Shown here in pieces: positions 38,955-48,544 of a stretch of 62,420 nucleotides of DNA. Position numbers and translations under genes: made by a program. Every line of letters starts with the position of its first letter. The first letter of the stretch is position 1. The notes beneath the pieces are model-generated. The model worked only from the letters and a program-made list of their open reading frames with translations, was not told the DNA's origin and did no database searches. Source of the DNA: Bacteroidales bacterium (lineage in GTDB: Bacteria; Bacteroidota; Bacteroidia; Bacteroidales; UBA932); assembly GCA_017554335.1 (NCBI GenBank), contig JAFZIO010000035.1, positions 1-62,420 on the forward strand, written 5' to 3'.

Positions 38955-40365
38955 TTACAGACAAAAAGGCAGCGCAGCCTATCTCTTCGGGATAGTGCTG
39001 GTAGCGGTATTAGGAGGCCTGCTGTTCGGATACGATACTGCCGTCATTTCAGGCGCCGAGCGGGGCCTGCAGGCGTTCTTCCAGGGCGCGGAAGATTTTG
39101 ATTACACGAGCGGCTGGCATGGATTCACGACCTCCAGCGCCCTCATAGGATGCATAATCGGAGCCTTCATCAGCGGAGTCCTGGCGGCCAGGCTGGGACG
39201 CAAGAAAACGCTTTTCGTTGCCGGTATCCTGTTCTTCCTAAGCGCCCTGGGCTCCTGGAATCCCGAGTTCCTGTTCTTCCCCAAAGGCGTCGCGTCCCGC
39301 GGCCTGCTGGTGGCTTTCAACTGCTACCGCGTACTGGGTGGAATAGGTGTGGGACTGGCATCCGCGCTCTGCCCTATGTACATTGCGGAGATTGCACCGG
39401 CCTCCAAGAGAGGCAAACTGGTCTCCTGGAACCAGTTCGCCATCATTTTCGGCCAGCTGGTGGTGTACTTCGTCAACTACCTGATAATACGCAGCCACGC
39501 CAACGATCCGGAGGTGGTGGCATGGACCAACGCCATAGGCTGGAGGGTGATGTTCGTTTCTGAGGCCGTTCCCGCCGGACTCTTTGCGCTGCTGATTCTT
39601 TTGGTGCCCGAGACACCGCGCTTCCTGGCCCTCAACGGCAAGGATGACAAGGCCCTCACCGTGCTTTCCAACGTCAACGGAGAAGCCAGGGCCCGCGAAA
39701 TCCTGGCGGAGATAAAGGCGACGACAGTGGAGAAAACGGAGAAACTCTTCGCTTACGGCTTCCTTGTGGTGTTCATCGGATGCATGCTGAGCGTGTTCCA
39801 GCAGATAATCGGCATCAACGCCGTGCTGTACTTTGCGCCCCGCATTTTTGAATCCATGGGTGTGAGCAACAACATGCTGTTTACCGTAATCATGGGCGTA
39901 ATAAACATTTCGTTCACCCTGGTGGCGGTTTTCACGGTGGAGAAGCTGGGCCGCAAGCCGCTGCTCATTACAGGCTCCCTGGGCATGGCTGTCGGCGCAA
40001 TAGGCGTCGCCATGTCCAATGTTGTAACCCTGCCCGCCCTGGTTCCTGTTATAAGCATAATGCTCTACAGCGCATGCTTCATGTTCAGCTGGGGCCCCAT
40101 TTGCTGGGTTTACATCTCGGAGATATTCCCCAATACCATACGCAGCCAGGCCACGGCATGGGCTGTCGCCTTCCAGTGGATTTTCAACTTCATCGTGAGT
40201 TCCACCTTCGTGCCCATGTACACCTGGAGCCCGTTCTTCGCCTACGCCCTGTACGGCATTATCTGCATAATCGCCGCAGTGTTCGTATGGAAGCTGGTCC
40301 CGGAAACCAAAGGCAAGACCCTGGAAGACATGACCGCCCTGTGGAAGGGTAAGAAACGGCTATAA
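38944..40365 (+). CDS. xylE: MFS D-xylose/proton symporter
   Basis: A 473-aa inner membrane sugar porter with 12 helices. Sugar-porter signatures are present: [14 protein letters not shown] in helix 1, [10 protein letters not shown] in the first cytosolic loop, PMYIAEIAP and [25 protein letters not shown], the [14 protein letters not shown] block in helix 7, and [10 protein letters not shown] at the end. The ATG lies 11 nt inside the end of xylA. Xylose is inferred from the operon and the overall similarity to XylE. Its end overlaps the convergent GDPD gene by 6 bp. Confidence 0.92.
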   Translation: MQSSYRQKGSAAYLFGIVLVAVLGGLLFGYDTAVISGAERGLQAFFQGAEDFDYTSGWHGFTTSSALIGCIIGAFISGVLAARLGRKKTLFVAGILFFLSALGSWNPEFLFFPKGVASRGLLVAFNCYRVLGGIGVGLASALCPMYIAEIAPASKRGKLVSWNQFAIIFGQLVVYFVNYLIIRSHANDPEVVAWTNAIGWRVMFVSEAVPAGLFALLILLVPETPRFLALNGKDDKALTVLSNVNGEARAREILAEIKATTVEKTEKLFAYGFLVVFIGCMLSVFQQIIGINAVLYFAPRIFESMGVSNNMLFTVIMGVINISFTLVAVFTVEKLGRKPLLITGSLGMAVGAIGVAMSNVVTLPALVPVISIMLYSACFMFSWGPICWVYISEIFPNTIRSQATAWAVAFQWIFNFIVSSTFVPMYTWSPFFAYALYGIICIIAAVFVWKLVPETKGKTLEDMTALWKGKKRL

Positions 40366-43300
40366 GTTCGCAGTTTTGCTGAGGAGCCAGGAAGGATAGT
40401 TGGTTGTTATGCAACGCAGGTAGTCATACTCGTCCAGGAACATCTTCACCTCCGCCTCAGAGTAAACAGCACTGCTGTTTCCTGACTTCTTGTCAACATG
40501 GAAGACACTGAGTTTAAGGCCCGCATTCTTGAACTCGGCTATCGTACGGTTGTAATAAGAGCCTTCTATTCCTTTAAAGTGCTCCCGGGCGTTCAGATTA
40601 GCCCAATCGGTATAGCCTTTATTCTTGAACGTGGCGGCCGTGACGGACCCGCACATCCATCCGCATGGGATACCGGCTGCTTTCATTGATGGAGCCACTT
40701 TCTGCATCACCTGTTCATAGCTGGTGCAAATGAATTCCACGTAATTCTGAGCCCGCTTTTCCTGAATGATCTCCAGAGCCCTTAACGCAGCCTTGGCAGG
40801 ATGATCGTAGTCATTGGAAGGGGTGTCTATCATTTTGATATCAAGTAACAGCTTGGTCTTGCTGCCGCTCTCCATTACTATATCCAGGAACTCTTCCAGG
40901 GTAGGAATAGTTTCCGAATTGGAAAGGCGTCCTGCGGCGATAATCTCCGAAGCAGTAGCCTCCCATGGATGCAAACCGTTGATCTTGTCCTCGGAATTGG
41001 CGTGCGCGACTATCACCTTGTTATCCTGGGTCCAGTAAATATCACACTCGGAGGCATAGCAACCGAGTGCCATAGCGTAGCGGAGCCCCCGCCTGGAATT
41101 GTCCGGATACCCGCTTTCTGTAGAACCACCCCTGTGAGCAACCACCTTGTTGCCCGGATCCAGAGGGGCCGGAAGATCTCCGGTGCTGCCCGTCTCGTCG
41201 TCGGAATGATGACGCACGTCCAGAGTAATGGTACCTGACGACTGAGGCGACGCCCAGGCCTGCTTGTCCGCGGCTCCTGCATAAGCAGTTCCGTTCACAG
41301 CGAGAGCATCACATACAGTCACACTGAAAGAAAGCGTGTTGACACCAGCAGCCGCTCCTGCCACCGTCCCTGAAACATCGCCGAAATTGCAGTTGCCGCT
41401 GATCTGGGAAGCGTTTGCTATATTGCCAAAGAGCCCTCCGGCGCCGCAATAGCCGCTCTTACCGGAGATCAACTGCACGGAGCCGTAATTGATGTTCTCC
41501 GTGATATAAGATGCCGACTTGGCTCCGCTGTCTTGACCGACAATGCCGCCTGCATAAGCATAGGGGGCGCTTGAATGCAGGTTCTTCATAGATACCGCGG
41601 CCTTGTTGATATTACGCGACAAGGTCATCGAAGTAAAAGGCATGCCTATAATTCCACCTGCCGCACATCGCTGGTAATCACTTCTGCCATTTGTATTTAC
41701 AACCGCCGAAACAACGCCGCCAGGCTCGTTGGTACAACCAGTTACCGCACGGTTTCCGGTATCGCCCTCGGAGAAACCGACTATTCCTCCTATCCCCTCC
41801 CAATTGTCTATCTCACGGGCGGAGAGGGACAGGGTCACCGTGCCGGAATTAACGCAGTCGCTAATCGAACTGGCGTTCAGATTGCCCACGACTCCGCCTA
41901 CACGGTTTACTTGCGGCTTATCAGAACTCACCGCGCCTTCGTTGCGGCAGCCCTGAACGACGCAACCGTGATACGTGTGGGAGACGACGCCGCCTATCGC
42001 AATATATCCGGAAGTAGCGGAAGTATTGGAAAAGCGCACCTTGCCGCGATTGGTACAGGATTCAACTGTGTAATAGTCGGTATATCCGGTGATTCCTGCA
42101 ATACGCATTACCTTGCCGTTTCCTTTAGCCGAAACTGCTGCTTCGTTGATGCAGCCGGAGATGTAGCCATAGGTCCCGGATGCACCCAGAGCGTATCCCA
42201 GAACGCCGGCCACCGAGCAGTCGGTGCTTATCGAAGAGGCCTCCTGAATCACGCTGCCACCGTTATAACAGGCGCTTATTCTGGAACCTCTTCCGTCGTA
42301 TCCAATCACTCCGCCTATTGCAGACACTGCCGGATTGGAACTTCTTACCTGTCCGTAATTGGAACAATCGGAGATAGATGAACGCAGGTCCAGGAAGCCT
42401 ATCACGCCACCAACTATACTTGGCTCCACAGTAGTATCGGATCCGGACTTCTGCCCCGTCACGGAGGCGAGATTGCGGACGACACCGTAGTTGGAGCAAT
42501 ACTGAATGGTACCGGTGCTGTTCCAGTTACCTACTATTCCGCCTATTCTGGTTTTTGCTGTGGAGTTGGCGGCTACTTCAACGGTCGCAAAACTGGTGAC
42601 GCCGGTTATTGAGCTGCTGCCTGAAGCCTTGGCCACCACCCCGGCATAGTACCATGTATAGTTGTCGGATGACGAGCTGTGGCGTATTACGCTCTTTCCG
42701 TCAGGATTTACTCCGTCGGAAGACCCCAAAACAAGATTCTTGAGGGCAGCGTCATTCTTCATTTCGCGCAGGAAACCGGTGTATCCGGAAGACTCGGTCT
42801 TGAAGTTCCATATCTTATGGCCCTGTCCGTCGAAGCTGCCGGCAAAATCGCGGGCTGTCCACGCAACACCGTCCATGTCGATATCAGCACCAAGGCTCAC
42901 TTTATCGGAAGCGTCCGCATCATCGCGCATAGCATTCCAGGCGATAAGCTGCTCGCGGGTAAGTATCACTTTGCTCCAGGAAGCCGAAGAATCCAGAGTC
43001 CCTGCGTCAATTACCACACTGCGTGGGAAAATGTTTTCGGAATGGGATGTGCGCGTGTATGAGAGCACATCGTTTCTGATCAGAGATATAGAAAAAGAGT
43101 CCGCTGCAACCTTGCCCGGAAGCACGGCTGCGTAATATGTTCCGGGAGCGAAAGTGTCTCCTGAAGGCAGCAATTTAACATAATCGCATGTTGCGACATA
43201 TCCGGAAACGTTTCCGTCAGAATCTGCCTGTACTTTTCCGGAAAGATATTGTCCTCTTAAAAGAATGCAACTTATACCGGATGACTGAAGATTGATGCGC

Positions 43301-43791
43301 AAAAGTGAAGGCACATTGTGGAATTGGAGTTTTCCCGCTTGCGCACGGGCCACGGCGACCAGTGCGTCCGGATCGGCTGACCGGCCTTTGGGAACATGTT
43401 GCACTGATGGTACAACAATAGTCAACAAGCCGTTCGAGCATGCTTCGGCAGCAGATTCCGGGTATGCAGCGTACAGATCGGCGGCACCTGAAGACGCGTC
43501 TCCCACGAAAGTGGCCGAGCTGCCGTGGTTGCCTCCTTCCGGGATAGTGAACACCTGCCGGGCAGTGCCGTCAAAAACGGCTATGCAGTCATTGTCCTCC
43601 CAAAGGACATGGGGTAAATCAAGGATGGCCTTGCCGGCAGGCGCCTCCATAAAAGCACTCAGTTCCAAATGAGAGCAGGCGTCACCTTCGTTAGCAGCCG
43701 GCACCACGTCGACGCTGACCGTGCTGCAAGCGGAGGCAAAAAGCGCGAAGGCAAATAATAAAACAGAAAAAAGACTATTTGATCTTAGCAT
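40360..43791 (-). CDS. GLUG-repeat lipoprotein fused to a GDPD domain
   Basis: A 1143-aa exported lipoprotein (LFASACSTV). Residues 20-280 look like a fimbrillin-type beta domain (CIAVFDGTARQVFTI, SSATFVGDA). About 11 GLUG-like repeats follow (IGGIVGNWNSTGTIQYCSN, VGGVIGFLD, AGGIVGQDS and so on, roughly 380-840). From about residue 880 comes a glycerophosphodiester phosphodiesterase domain: VVAHRGGSTESGYPDNS, ECDIYWTQDNKVIVAH, TKLLLDIKM, and a Trp/Gly-rich end. The usual HD after the barrel strand reads HA here. It may bind a surface polymer and attack phosphodiester groups of lipids or teichoic-like polymers. Start 43791 lies 17 nt inside the def gene. An alternative start at 43815 exists. 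Confidence 0.82.
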   Translation of the reverse strand: MLRSNSLFSVLLFAFALFASACSTVSVDVVPAANEGDACSHLELSAFMEAPAGKAILDLPHVLWEDNDCIAVFDGTARQVFTIPEGGNHGSSATFVGDASSGAADLYAAYPESAAEACSNGLLTIVVPSVQHVPKGRSADPDALVAVARAQAGKLQFHNVPSLLRINLQSSGISCILLRGQYLSGKVQADSDGNVSGYVATCDYVKLLPSGDTFAPGTYYAAVLPGKVAADSFSISLIRNDVLSYTRTSHSENIFPRSVVIDAGTLDSSASWSKVILTREQLIAWNAMRDDADASDKVSLGADIDMDGVAWTARDFAGSFDGQGHKIWNFKTESSGYTGFLREMKNDAALKNLVLGSSDGVNPDGKSVIRHSSSSDNYTWYYAGVVAKASGSSSITGVTSFATVEVAANSTAKTRIGGIVGNWNSTGTIQYCSNYGVVRNLASVTGQKSGSDTTVEPSIVGGVIGFLDLRSSISDCSNYGQVRSSNPAVSAIGGVIGYDGRGSRISACYNGGSVIQEASSISTDCSVAGVLGYALGASGTYGYISGCINEAAVSAKGNGKVMRIAGITGYTDYYTVESCTNRGKVRFSNTSATSGYIAIGGVVSHTYHGCVVQGCRNEGAVSSDKPQVNRVGGVVGNLNASSISDCVNSGTVTLSLSAREIDNWEGIGGIVGFSEGDTGNRAVTGCTNEPGGVVSAVVNTNGRSDYQRCAAGGIIGMPFTSMTLSRNINKAAVSMKNLHSSAPYAYAGGIVGQDSGAKSASYITENINYGSVQLISGKSGYCGAGGLFGNIANASQISGNCNFGDVSGTVAGAAAGVNTLSFSVTVCDALAVNGTAYAGAADKQAWASPQSSGTITLDVRHHSDDETGSTGDLPAPLDPGNKVVAHRGGSTESGYPDNSRRGLRYAMALGCYASECDIYWTQDNKVIVAHANSEDKINGLHPWEATASEIIAAGRLSNSETIPTLEEFLDIVMESGSKTKLLLDIKMIDTPSNDYDHPAKAALRALEIIQEKRAQNYVEFICTSYEQVMQKVAPSMKAAGIPCGWMCGSVTAATFKNKGYTDWANLNAREHFKGIEGSYYNRTIAEFKNAGLKLSVFHVDKKSGNSSAVYSEAEVKMFLDEYDYLRCITTNYPSWLLSKTANL

Positions 43792-44329
43792 TATACCTGG
43801 TGGCAACTTTGCCATGAGAAATATTCACCAGCTTCTTGGCAATCATCTTGCGGCGGATGGGAGCCACGAGGTCTGTGAAGAGGACGCCGTCCAGGTGGGA
43901 CAGTTCGTGCTGGACCATGCGGGCGCCGAATTTGTCGAATTCTTCAACCTGCTCCTTCAGATCTTCGTCGTAGTAGCGGACCTTGATGCGGACGGGGCGG
44001 CGGACGTTGCAGTACACTCCGGGGACGCTGAGGCAGCCTTCTTCGTATTCGCACTGCTCGGCGCTTTCTTCCAGCACCACGGGGTTGATGAGGGTGCGCT
44101 TGAAGCCTTTCAGGTAAGGGTATACCTCGGTCATTTCGTCTCCGTCGACTATGATTACGCGCTGGCTTACGCCAATCTGGGGCGCAGCAAGCCCGCAACC
44201 CTCGGAGCGCTTCAGGGTATCCTTCAGGTCTGCAACCAGTTGTGCGAGTTCTTCCTTCTTGCTCAGGTCGGCTTCGGCTGCCCGTTCGCGGAGCACCTCG
44301 GAACCGTACAGGTAAATCGGCTGTATCAT
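43775..44329 (-). CDS. def: Peptide deformylase
   Basis: Removes the formyl group from the N-terminal Met of new proteins (184 aa, cytosolic). The three motifs are GCGLAAPQIG, EGCLSVPG and QHELSHLDG; the last has Ser where HELDH is most common, but both His and the Glu are kept. The start at 44329 overlaps ruvX by 4 nt (ATGA). Its last codons overlap the start of the GLUG/GDPD gene, which could couple their translation. Confidence 0.96.
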   Translation of the reverse strand: MIQPIYLYGSEVLRERAAEADLSKKEELAQLVADLKDTLKRSEGCGLAAPQIGVSQRVIIVDGDEMTEVYPYLKGFKRTLINPVVLEESAEQCEYEEGCLSVPGVYCNVRRPVRIKVRYYDEDLKEQVEEFDKFGARMVQHELSHLDGVLFTDLVAPIRRKMIAKKLVNISHGKVATRYNAKIK

Positions 44330-44739
44330 TTCTTCTTGTCCATATATGCCTGCAAAATAATTGCGGCGCTGATTTTGTCGACGGAATTCTTGTCCCGCCG
44401 CTGGCTTTTCTTCATACCCCCGTCTATCATGGCTTTATGGGCCAGAACGGAAGTGAAACGCTCGTCTTCCAGGGCTACCGGTGTTACCGGGAACGCTTTC
44501 TGCAATTGCTTGAGAAAAACGTCCACATCCGCCGCCGCCTCGGCGTGGCTGCCGTCCAGGTTCAGCGGGTAGCCAACGACGAACTTTACAATCGTCTCCG
44601 TGAGGGCGTAATTTTGAAGATAATCTATTATCTTTGTAGCAGGTACAGTCTCGAGAGGAGATGCGAAAATACCGAGCGGGTCGCTCTGTGCCACACCGAC
44701 GCGCGCCTTTCCGTAATCTATCCCGATGATTCTGTCCAT
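44326..44739 (-). CDS. ruvX: YqgF/RuvX RNase H-fold nuclease
   Basis: A 137-aa cytosolic protein of the RNase H fold, described as a putative Holliday junction resolvase and as a factor in 16S rRNA 5' processing. Family landmarks are IGIDYGKARVGVAQSD at the start, VVGYPLNLDG, LEDERFTSVLA and DKISAAIILQAYM with the catalytic Asp. It is first of the ruvX-def pair. The promoter box ends 4 bases before its ATG. Confidence 0.94.
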   Translation of the reverse strand: MDRIIGIDYGKARVGVAQSDPLGIFASPLETVPATKIIDYLQNYALTETIVKFVVGYPLNLDGSHAEAAADVDVFLKQLQKAFPVTPVALEDERFTSVLAHKAMIDGGMKKSQRRDKNSVDKISAAIILQAYMDKKK

Positions 44740-44743
44740 ATTG

Positions 44744-44751
44744 CAAAAGTA
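44744..44751 (-). promoter_or_regulatory. -7 box of ruvX, 4 bases before the ATG
   Basis: TACTTTTG on the minus strand, exact TAnnTTTG. Spacing predicts a leaderless ruvX mRNA. Confidence 0.5.
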
Positions 44752-44759
44752 GCAATTTT

Positions 44760-45137
44760 ATGGGGAAAAACAATTGGAGCAAAGTATACAGGCTTAGTTT
44801 ACTGGAAGATGAGACCCATCGTAGCGTACGCAGCTTCCGCTTTACCCGCCTGGGATTCATAGTGACCTTGATCACGGTTTTTATGGTGATACTCGGCGGT
44901 TTGTACTGCCTGATAGCCCTGACACCGCTGCGTACCACAATTCCCGGTTACCCTGACGCCCATTTCCGCAGGGAGGCGGTCAACAACGCCATCAAGATAG
45001 ACTCCCTGGAAAGCGCCATAACCAGATGGAAGCTCTATTCGGAGAACCTCTCACGCGTGCTCTCCGGCGACAACACCATTAATCTGGACAGCCTGCTGCA
45101 GGCAAAAGAAGCCGCCGATTCCCTGGAAAAAAGATGA
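44760..45137 (+). CDS. Membrane anchor resembling an M23 peptidase N-terminus
   Basis: A 125-aa protein with a short cytosolic head (YRLSLLEDETHRSVRSF), one membrane helix at about 32-53 (LGFIVTLITVFMVILGGLYC), and a periplasmic coiled-coil-like stretch (FRREAVNNAIKIDSLESAI). This is the layout of the first third of the M23 peptidase that usually precedes dxr in Bacteroidales (TPLRTTIPGY matches that protein), but the catalytic domain is absent and the frame ends cleanly at TGA, overlapping dxr as ATGA. It may be a degenerate remnant or an anchor or adaptor that kept a scaffolding role. Confidence 0.7.
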   Translation: MGKNNWSKVYRLSLLEDETHRSVRSFRFTRLGFIVTLITVFMVILGGLYCLIALTPLRTTIPGYPDAHFRREAVNNAIKIDSLESAITRWKLYSENLSRVLSGDNTINLDSLLQAKEAADSLEKR

Positions 45138-46285
45138 AAAGAAGGATAGCGATACTCGGATCCACCGGATCCATCGGCACACAGACCCTGGACGTTGTAA
45201 GGCAGCACAGGGACCTCTTCGAGGTGGAAATGATTTCCGCCAACAACAATACCAAACTGCTGGCTGAACAAGCGAGGGAGTTCGACGTAAACAACGTGGT
45301 GGTGTGCAACGAAGCACGCTACGACGAGCTGGACGCGGAACTCCGTGACAGCAACTCTAAAGTGTGGGCCGGCGTAGACAGCCTCTGCTCGCTGGTGCGT
45401 TCGAACGGCGTAGACATTGTCGTCGGCGCCATGGTGGGCTTCAGCGGGCTTCGTCCCACGCTTGCTGCACTTGAGGCCGGGAAAATAGTCGCCCTGGCCA
45501 ACAAGGAGACGCTGGTAGCCGCCGGCAGCATAGTAACCCGGACGATGAGGGAGCACAACGCCGTCATACTTCCCGTAGATTCGGAGCACTCCGCCATCTT
45601 CCAGTGCCTGCTGGGTGCCAGCGGCAACGCAGTTGAAAAGATACACCTGACCGCTTCCGGAGGCCCTTTCCGTACCTGGGACAAGCAGCGGATTGCAGGC
45701 GCCACTGCCGGCGACGCCCTCAAACATCCCAACTGGGACATGGGCGCCAAGGTCACCATAGACTCCGCCACCATGATGAACAAGGGCTTCGAGGTCATCG
45801 AAGCAAAGTGGCTTTTCGACGTTGCTCCATCGGACATCAACGTGGTAGTACACCCCGAATCCATAATCCACTCTATGGTGGAGTTCGAGGACGGGGCCGT
45901 AATCGCCCAGCTGGGCTGCCCCGACATGCGTGAGCCCATAGGCTTCGCGCTGGCCTTCCCCGGACGTATCTCCGTAGGCAACAAGAAGCTCGATTTTGCC
46001 GAACTGGCAGCCCTCCACTTCGAGGCTCCGGACCTGTCTCGTTTCCCCAACCTGCGACTGGCATACGAGGCTATAGAACGCGGCGGGAACGCCCCCTGTG
46101 CGCTTAACGCCGCCAACGAGGTAACGGTTGCCGCCTACCTCAAGGGACTCATCGGATTCTACGACATCTCCCGCATCAACGAAAAATGCCTTGCAGGCCT
46201 GAATTTTGTAGCAAATCCCTCGCTCGACGACATTTTCGAGACCAACGCGGAAGTTGCCCGTATCGCAAATGGTTGCATTAATTAA
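45134..46285 (+). CDS. dxr: 1-deoxy-D-xylulose 5-phosphate reductoisomerase
   Basis: Second step of the MEP isoprenoid pathway (383 aa, cytosolic, NADPH-dependent). The N-terminal nucleotide loop GSTGSIGTQTLDVV is intact, followed by ALANKETLVAAG, PVDSEHSAIFQCL, the catalytic loop SGGPFRTW and MGAKVTIDSATMMNKG. It overlaps the membrane anchor gene by 4 nt and rseP by 17 nt, in the conserved Bacteroidales order dxr-rseP. Confidence 0.97.
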   Translation: MKRRIAILGSTGSIGTQTLDVVRQHRDLFEVEMISANNNTKLLAEQAREFDVNNVVVCNEARYDELDAELRDSNSKVWAGVDSLCSLVRSNGVDIVVGAMVGFSGLRPTLAALEAGKIVALANKETLVAAGSIVTRTMREHNAVILPVDSEHSAIFQCLLGASGNAVEKIHLTASGGPFRTWDKQRIAGATAGDALKHPNWDMGAKVTIDSATMMNKGFEVIEAKWLFDVAPSDINVVVHPESIIHSMVEFEDGAVIAQLGCPDMREPIGFALAFPGRISVGNKKLDFAELAALHFEAPDLSRFPNLRLAYEAIERGGNAPCALNAANEVTVAAYLKGLIGFYDISRINEKCLAGLNFVANPSLDDIFETNAEVARIANGCIN

Positions 46286-47561
46286 GACATTGCAGGTAAT
46301 CCTGGCCCTCTCGCTGCTCATCATAGTGCACGAGTTCGGCCATTTCATGTGGGCCCGGATATTCGGTATCCGGGTAGAGAAGTTTTATCTCTTCTTCGGT
46401 AAGGCACTGGTAAAGTGGAAGTGGGGAGAAACGGAGTTCGGCATCGGCTGGATACCCTTCGGAGGCTACTGCAAGATAGCCGGAATGATAGACGAATCCA
46501 TGGATCTGGAGCAGCTGAAGAAGGATCCGGAGCCATGGGAATTCCGTTCCAAACCGGCCTGGCAGCGGCTGCTGGTAATGGCCGGAGGTGTGCTGAACAA
46601 CTTCCTGTTCGCCATAATTATCTACTGCATAATCGCCGGCATATGGGGGGAGGCGTTCATCAGCAACAGGGACGCTAGGATTGCCCCGAACGAGCTGGCG
46701 CAGGAGATGGGCTTCCGCCTCGGAGACCACATCATCGCTTTCGATGACTATGAACCGGAGAATTTCAGTATGCTGCAGGCCGACCTGGCACGGCGTGACG
46801 TCCGCAACGCACGCCTCCTCCGTGACGCAGATACGCTGGACCTCTATATAGACCACTCCTACATCCCCGAAGTGCTGAACAGCCCGACCATGTTCGACCT
46901 GGCGGTGCCGTTCGTGGTCGATTCCATGCGTGCCGACGGGCCCAACGGCGCCAGCGGGCTGCTGAGGGGCGACCGGGTGCTGGCGTTCGACGGTCAGCCG
47001 GTGTCGTTCATCCAGGACGCCCGAACGGTGCTTGCCGGATGCCGCGGCAGGGAGGTAGATGCGACCGTGCTCCGCGGATGCGACACGCTGTCGCTGCCGG
47101 TCATGGTCGACAGCCTCGGGCAGGTGGGCGTATTCCTCGTGATGCCGGAAATCGAAAGGCGGCAGTATACGGCCCTCGAGGCCATTCCCGCAGGCTTCAG
47201 GCTCACCTGGGAGACAATAAGCGGCTACGTCAAGGACCTCAAGATGCTGGTGCGCCCGTCGACCGGAGCCTACAAGTCGGTCGGCAGCTTCATCGCCATC
47301 GGACAGGTGTTCCCGGAGGTGTGGGACTGGTACCGCTTCCTCAGCATCCTGGCGCTCCTGTCGGTGATGCTGGGCATAATGAACCTGCTGCCAATACCCG
47401 CCCTGGACGGCGGCCACATACTGTTTACGCTGTTCGAGATGATTACCGGCCGCAAGCCCAGCGACCGCTTCCTGGCGGTTATGCAGGTAATAGGCATGAT
47501 ACTGCTGCTGGCGCTGATGGTGCTGGCCTTCGGAAATGACATTGCACGAATAATACGTTGA
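46269..47561 (+). CDS. rseP: Site-2 protease family zinc peptidase
   Basis: An intramembrane metalloprotease of family M50 (430 aa), which cleaves membrane-bound regulators or signal remnants. HEFGH lies at residues 21-25 in the first helix, and the second motif NLLPIPALDGGH is near the C-terminus. Two periplasmic PDZ-like stretches sit between (GFRLGDHIIAFDDYEPENF and GLLRGDRVLAFDGQPVSF). The start at 46269 fits the first helix; a TTG at 46254 was rejected. It overlaps dxr, and the DUF4837 gene starts 2 nt after its stop. Confidence 0.95.
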   Translation: MVALIKTLQVILALSLLIIVHEFGHFMWARIFGIRVEKFYLFFGKALVKWKWGETEFGIGWIPFGGYCKIAGMIDESMDLEQLKKDPEPWEFRSKPAWQRLLVMAGGVLNNFLFAIIIYCIIAGIWGEAFISNRDARIAPNELAQEMGFRLGDHIIAFDDYEPENFSMLQADLARRDVRNARLLRDADTLDLYIDHSYIPEVLNSPTMFDLAVPFVVDSMRADGPNGASGLLRGDRVLAFDGQPVSFIQDARTVLAGCRGREVDATVLRGCDTLSLPVMVDSLGQVGVFLVMPEIERRQYTALEAIPAGFRLTWETISGYVKDLKMLVRPSTGAYKSVGSFIAIGQVFPEVWDWYRFLSILALLSVMLGIMNLLPIPALDGGHILFTLFEMITGRKPSDRFLAVMQVIGMILLLALMVLAFGNDIARIIR

Positions 47562-47563
47562 AT

Positions 47564-48544
47564 ATGAAAAAGATACTCCTGGCGCTAGCGGTCATTCTGG
47601 CCCTCGCCTCCTGTAAGAACACCAAGGCGCTCCTGCCCAGCGTAAGCGGCAAGGCGGGAGAAATAATCGTAGTGATAGAAAAGGCCGACTGGGAAGGCAA
47701 CCTGGGCACCAAGGTCCGCGACCTGCTTGCCTGCGACTGCCCCTGGCTGGCCCAGAAAGAGCCTCTCTACTCCCTTGTGAACGTTGCTCCGGGCGGATTC
47801 GGGGACCTCTTCAAGGTGCACAGGAACATAGTGTATTTTGCCCTCAGCCCCCAGCTGGACAGCGCCGGCGTGGCTTACAGGCACGACGTATGGGCAGCCC
47901 CGCAATGCCTGGTGCAGATCAGCGCCCACAATGCCGACGAGGCAGCCTCGCTGCTTACGGACAACGGCAAGACCATCATCAGCTTCATCGAGCAGGCGGA
48001 GCGTGACCGCGTGATCCGCAACTCCATACGTTACGAGGAGCGCGAAATCGCCCCCAAGGTTGCCGAGGTATTCGGCGGCTCGCCCCACTTCCCCATGGGG
48101 TACAAGCTCAAGAAGCTTACCGATGACTTCGGCTGGATAGCCGACGAAAAGCAATATTCCATCCAGGGTATACTCATTTACAAGTATCCCGCTACGGGCG
48201 CCGCCGACGAACTGGGTCTTGACAGTATCATTGCCAAACGCAACGAGGTACTCAAAGACAATGTCCCCGGCATGTTCGACAACACCTGGATGACCACCGG
48301 AGAGTACATGCCGCCGACCATAGAGTTCTTCCGTTACCGCGGACGCGAATTCGCCCAGGTACGCGGCCTCTGGGAGGTGGAGAACGACTATATGGGAGGA
48401 CCTTTCGTGTCCCACTCCTTCTACTCTCCCGACGGCAGCAATGTAATTGTAGCCGAGGCCTTTGTATATGCCCCCAAATACGACAAGCGCCAGTATCTGC
48501 GTCAGGTTGAATCTATTCTGTTCTCATGGGAATGGGCAAAATAG
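47564..48544 (+). CDS. DUF4837 family lipoprotein
   Basis: A 326-aa lipoprotein (LALASCKNT) of the DUF4837 family, whose members are found in Bacteroidota near rseP. Typical blocks are SGKAGEIIVVIEKADWEG, PLYSLVNVAPGGFGDLFKVHRNI and YMGGPFVSHSFY near the end. No function is established. It begins 2 nt after rseP and its last 19 nt overlap the DUF4421 gene. Co-transcription with an intramembrane protease suggests an envelope role. Confidence 0.88.
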   Translation: MKKILLALAVILALASCKNTKALLPSVSGKAGEIIVVIEKADWEGNLGTKVRDLLACDCPWLAQKEPLYSLVNVAPGGFGDLFKVHRNIVYFALSPQLDSAGVAYRHDVWAAPQCLVQISAHNADEAASLLTDNGKTIISFIEQAERDRVIRNSIRYEEREIAPKVAEVFGGSPHFPMGYKLKKLTDDFGWIADEKQYSIQGILIYKYPATGAADELGLDSIIAKRNEVLKDNVPGMFDNTWMTTGEYMPPTIEFFRYRGREFAQVRGLWEVENDYMGGPFVSHSFYSPDGSNVIVAEAFVYAPKYDKRQYLRQVESILFSWEWAK

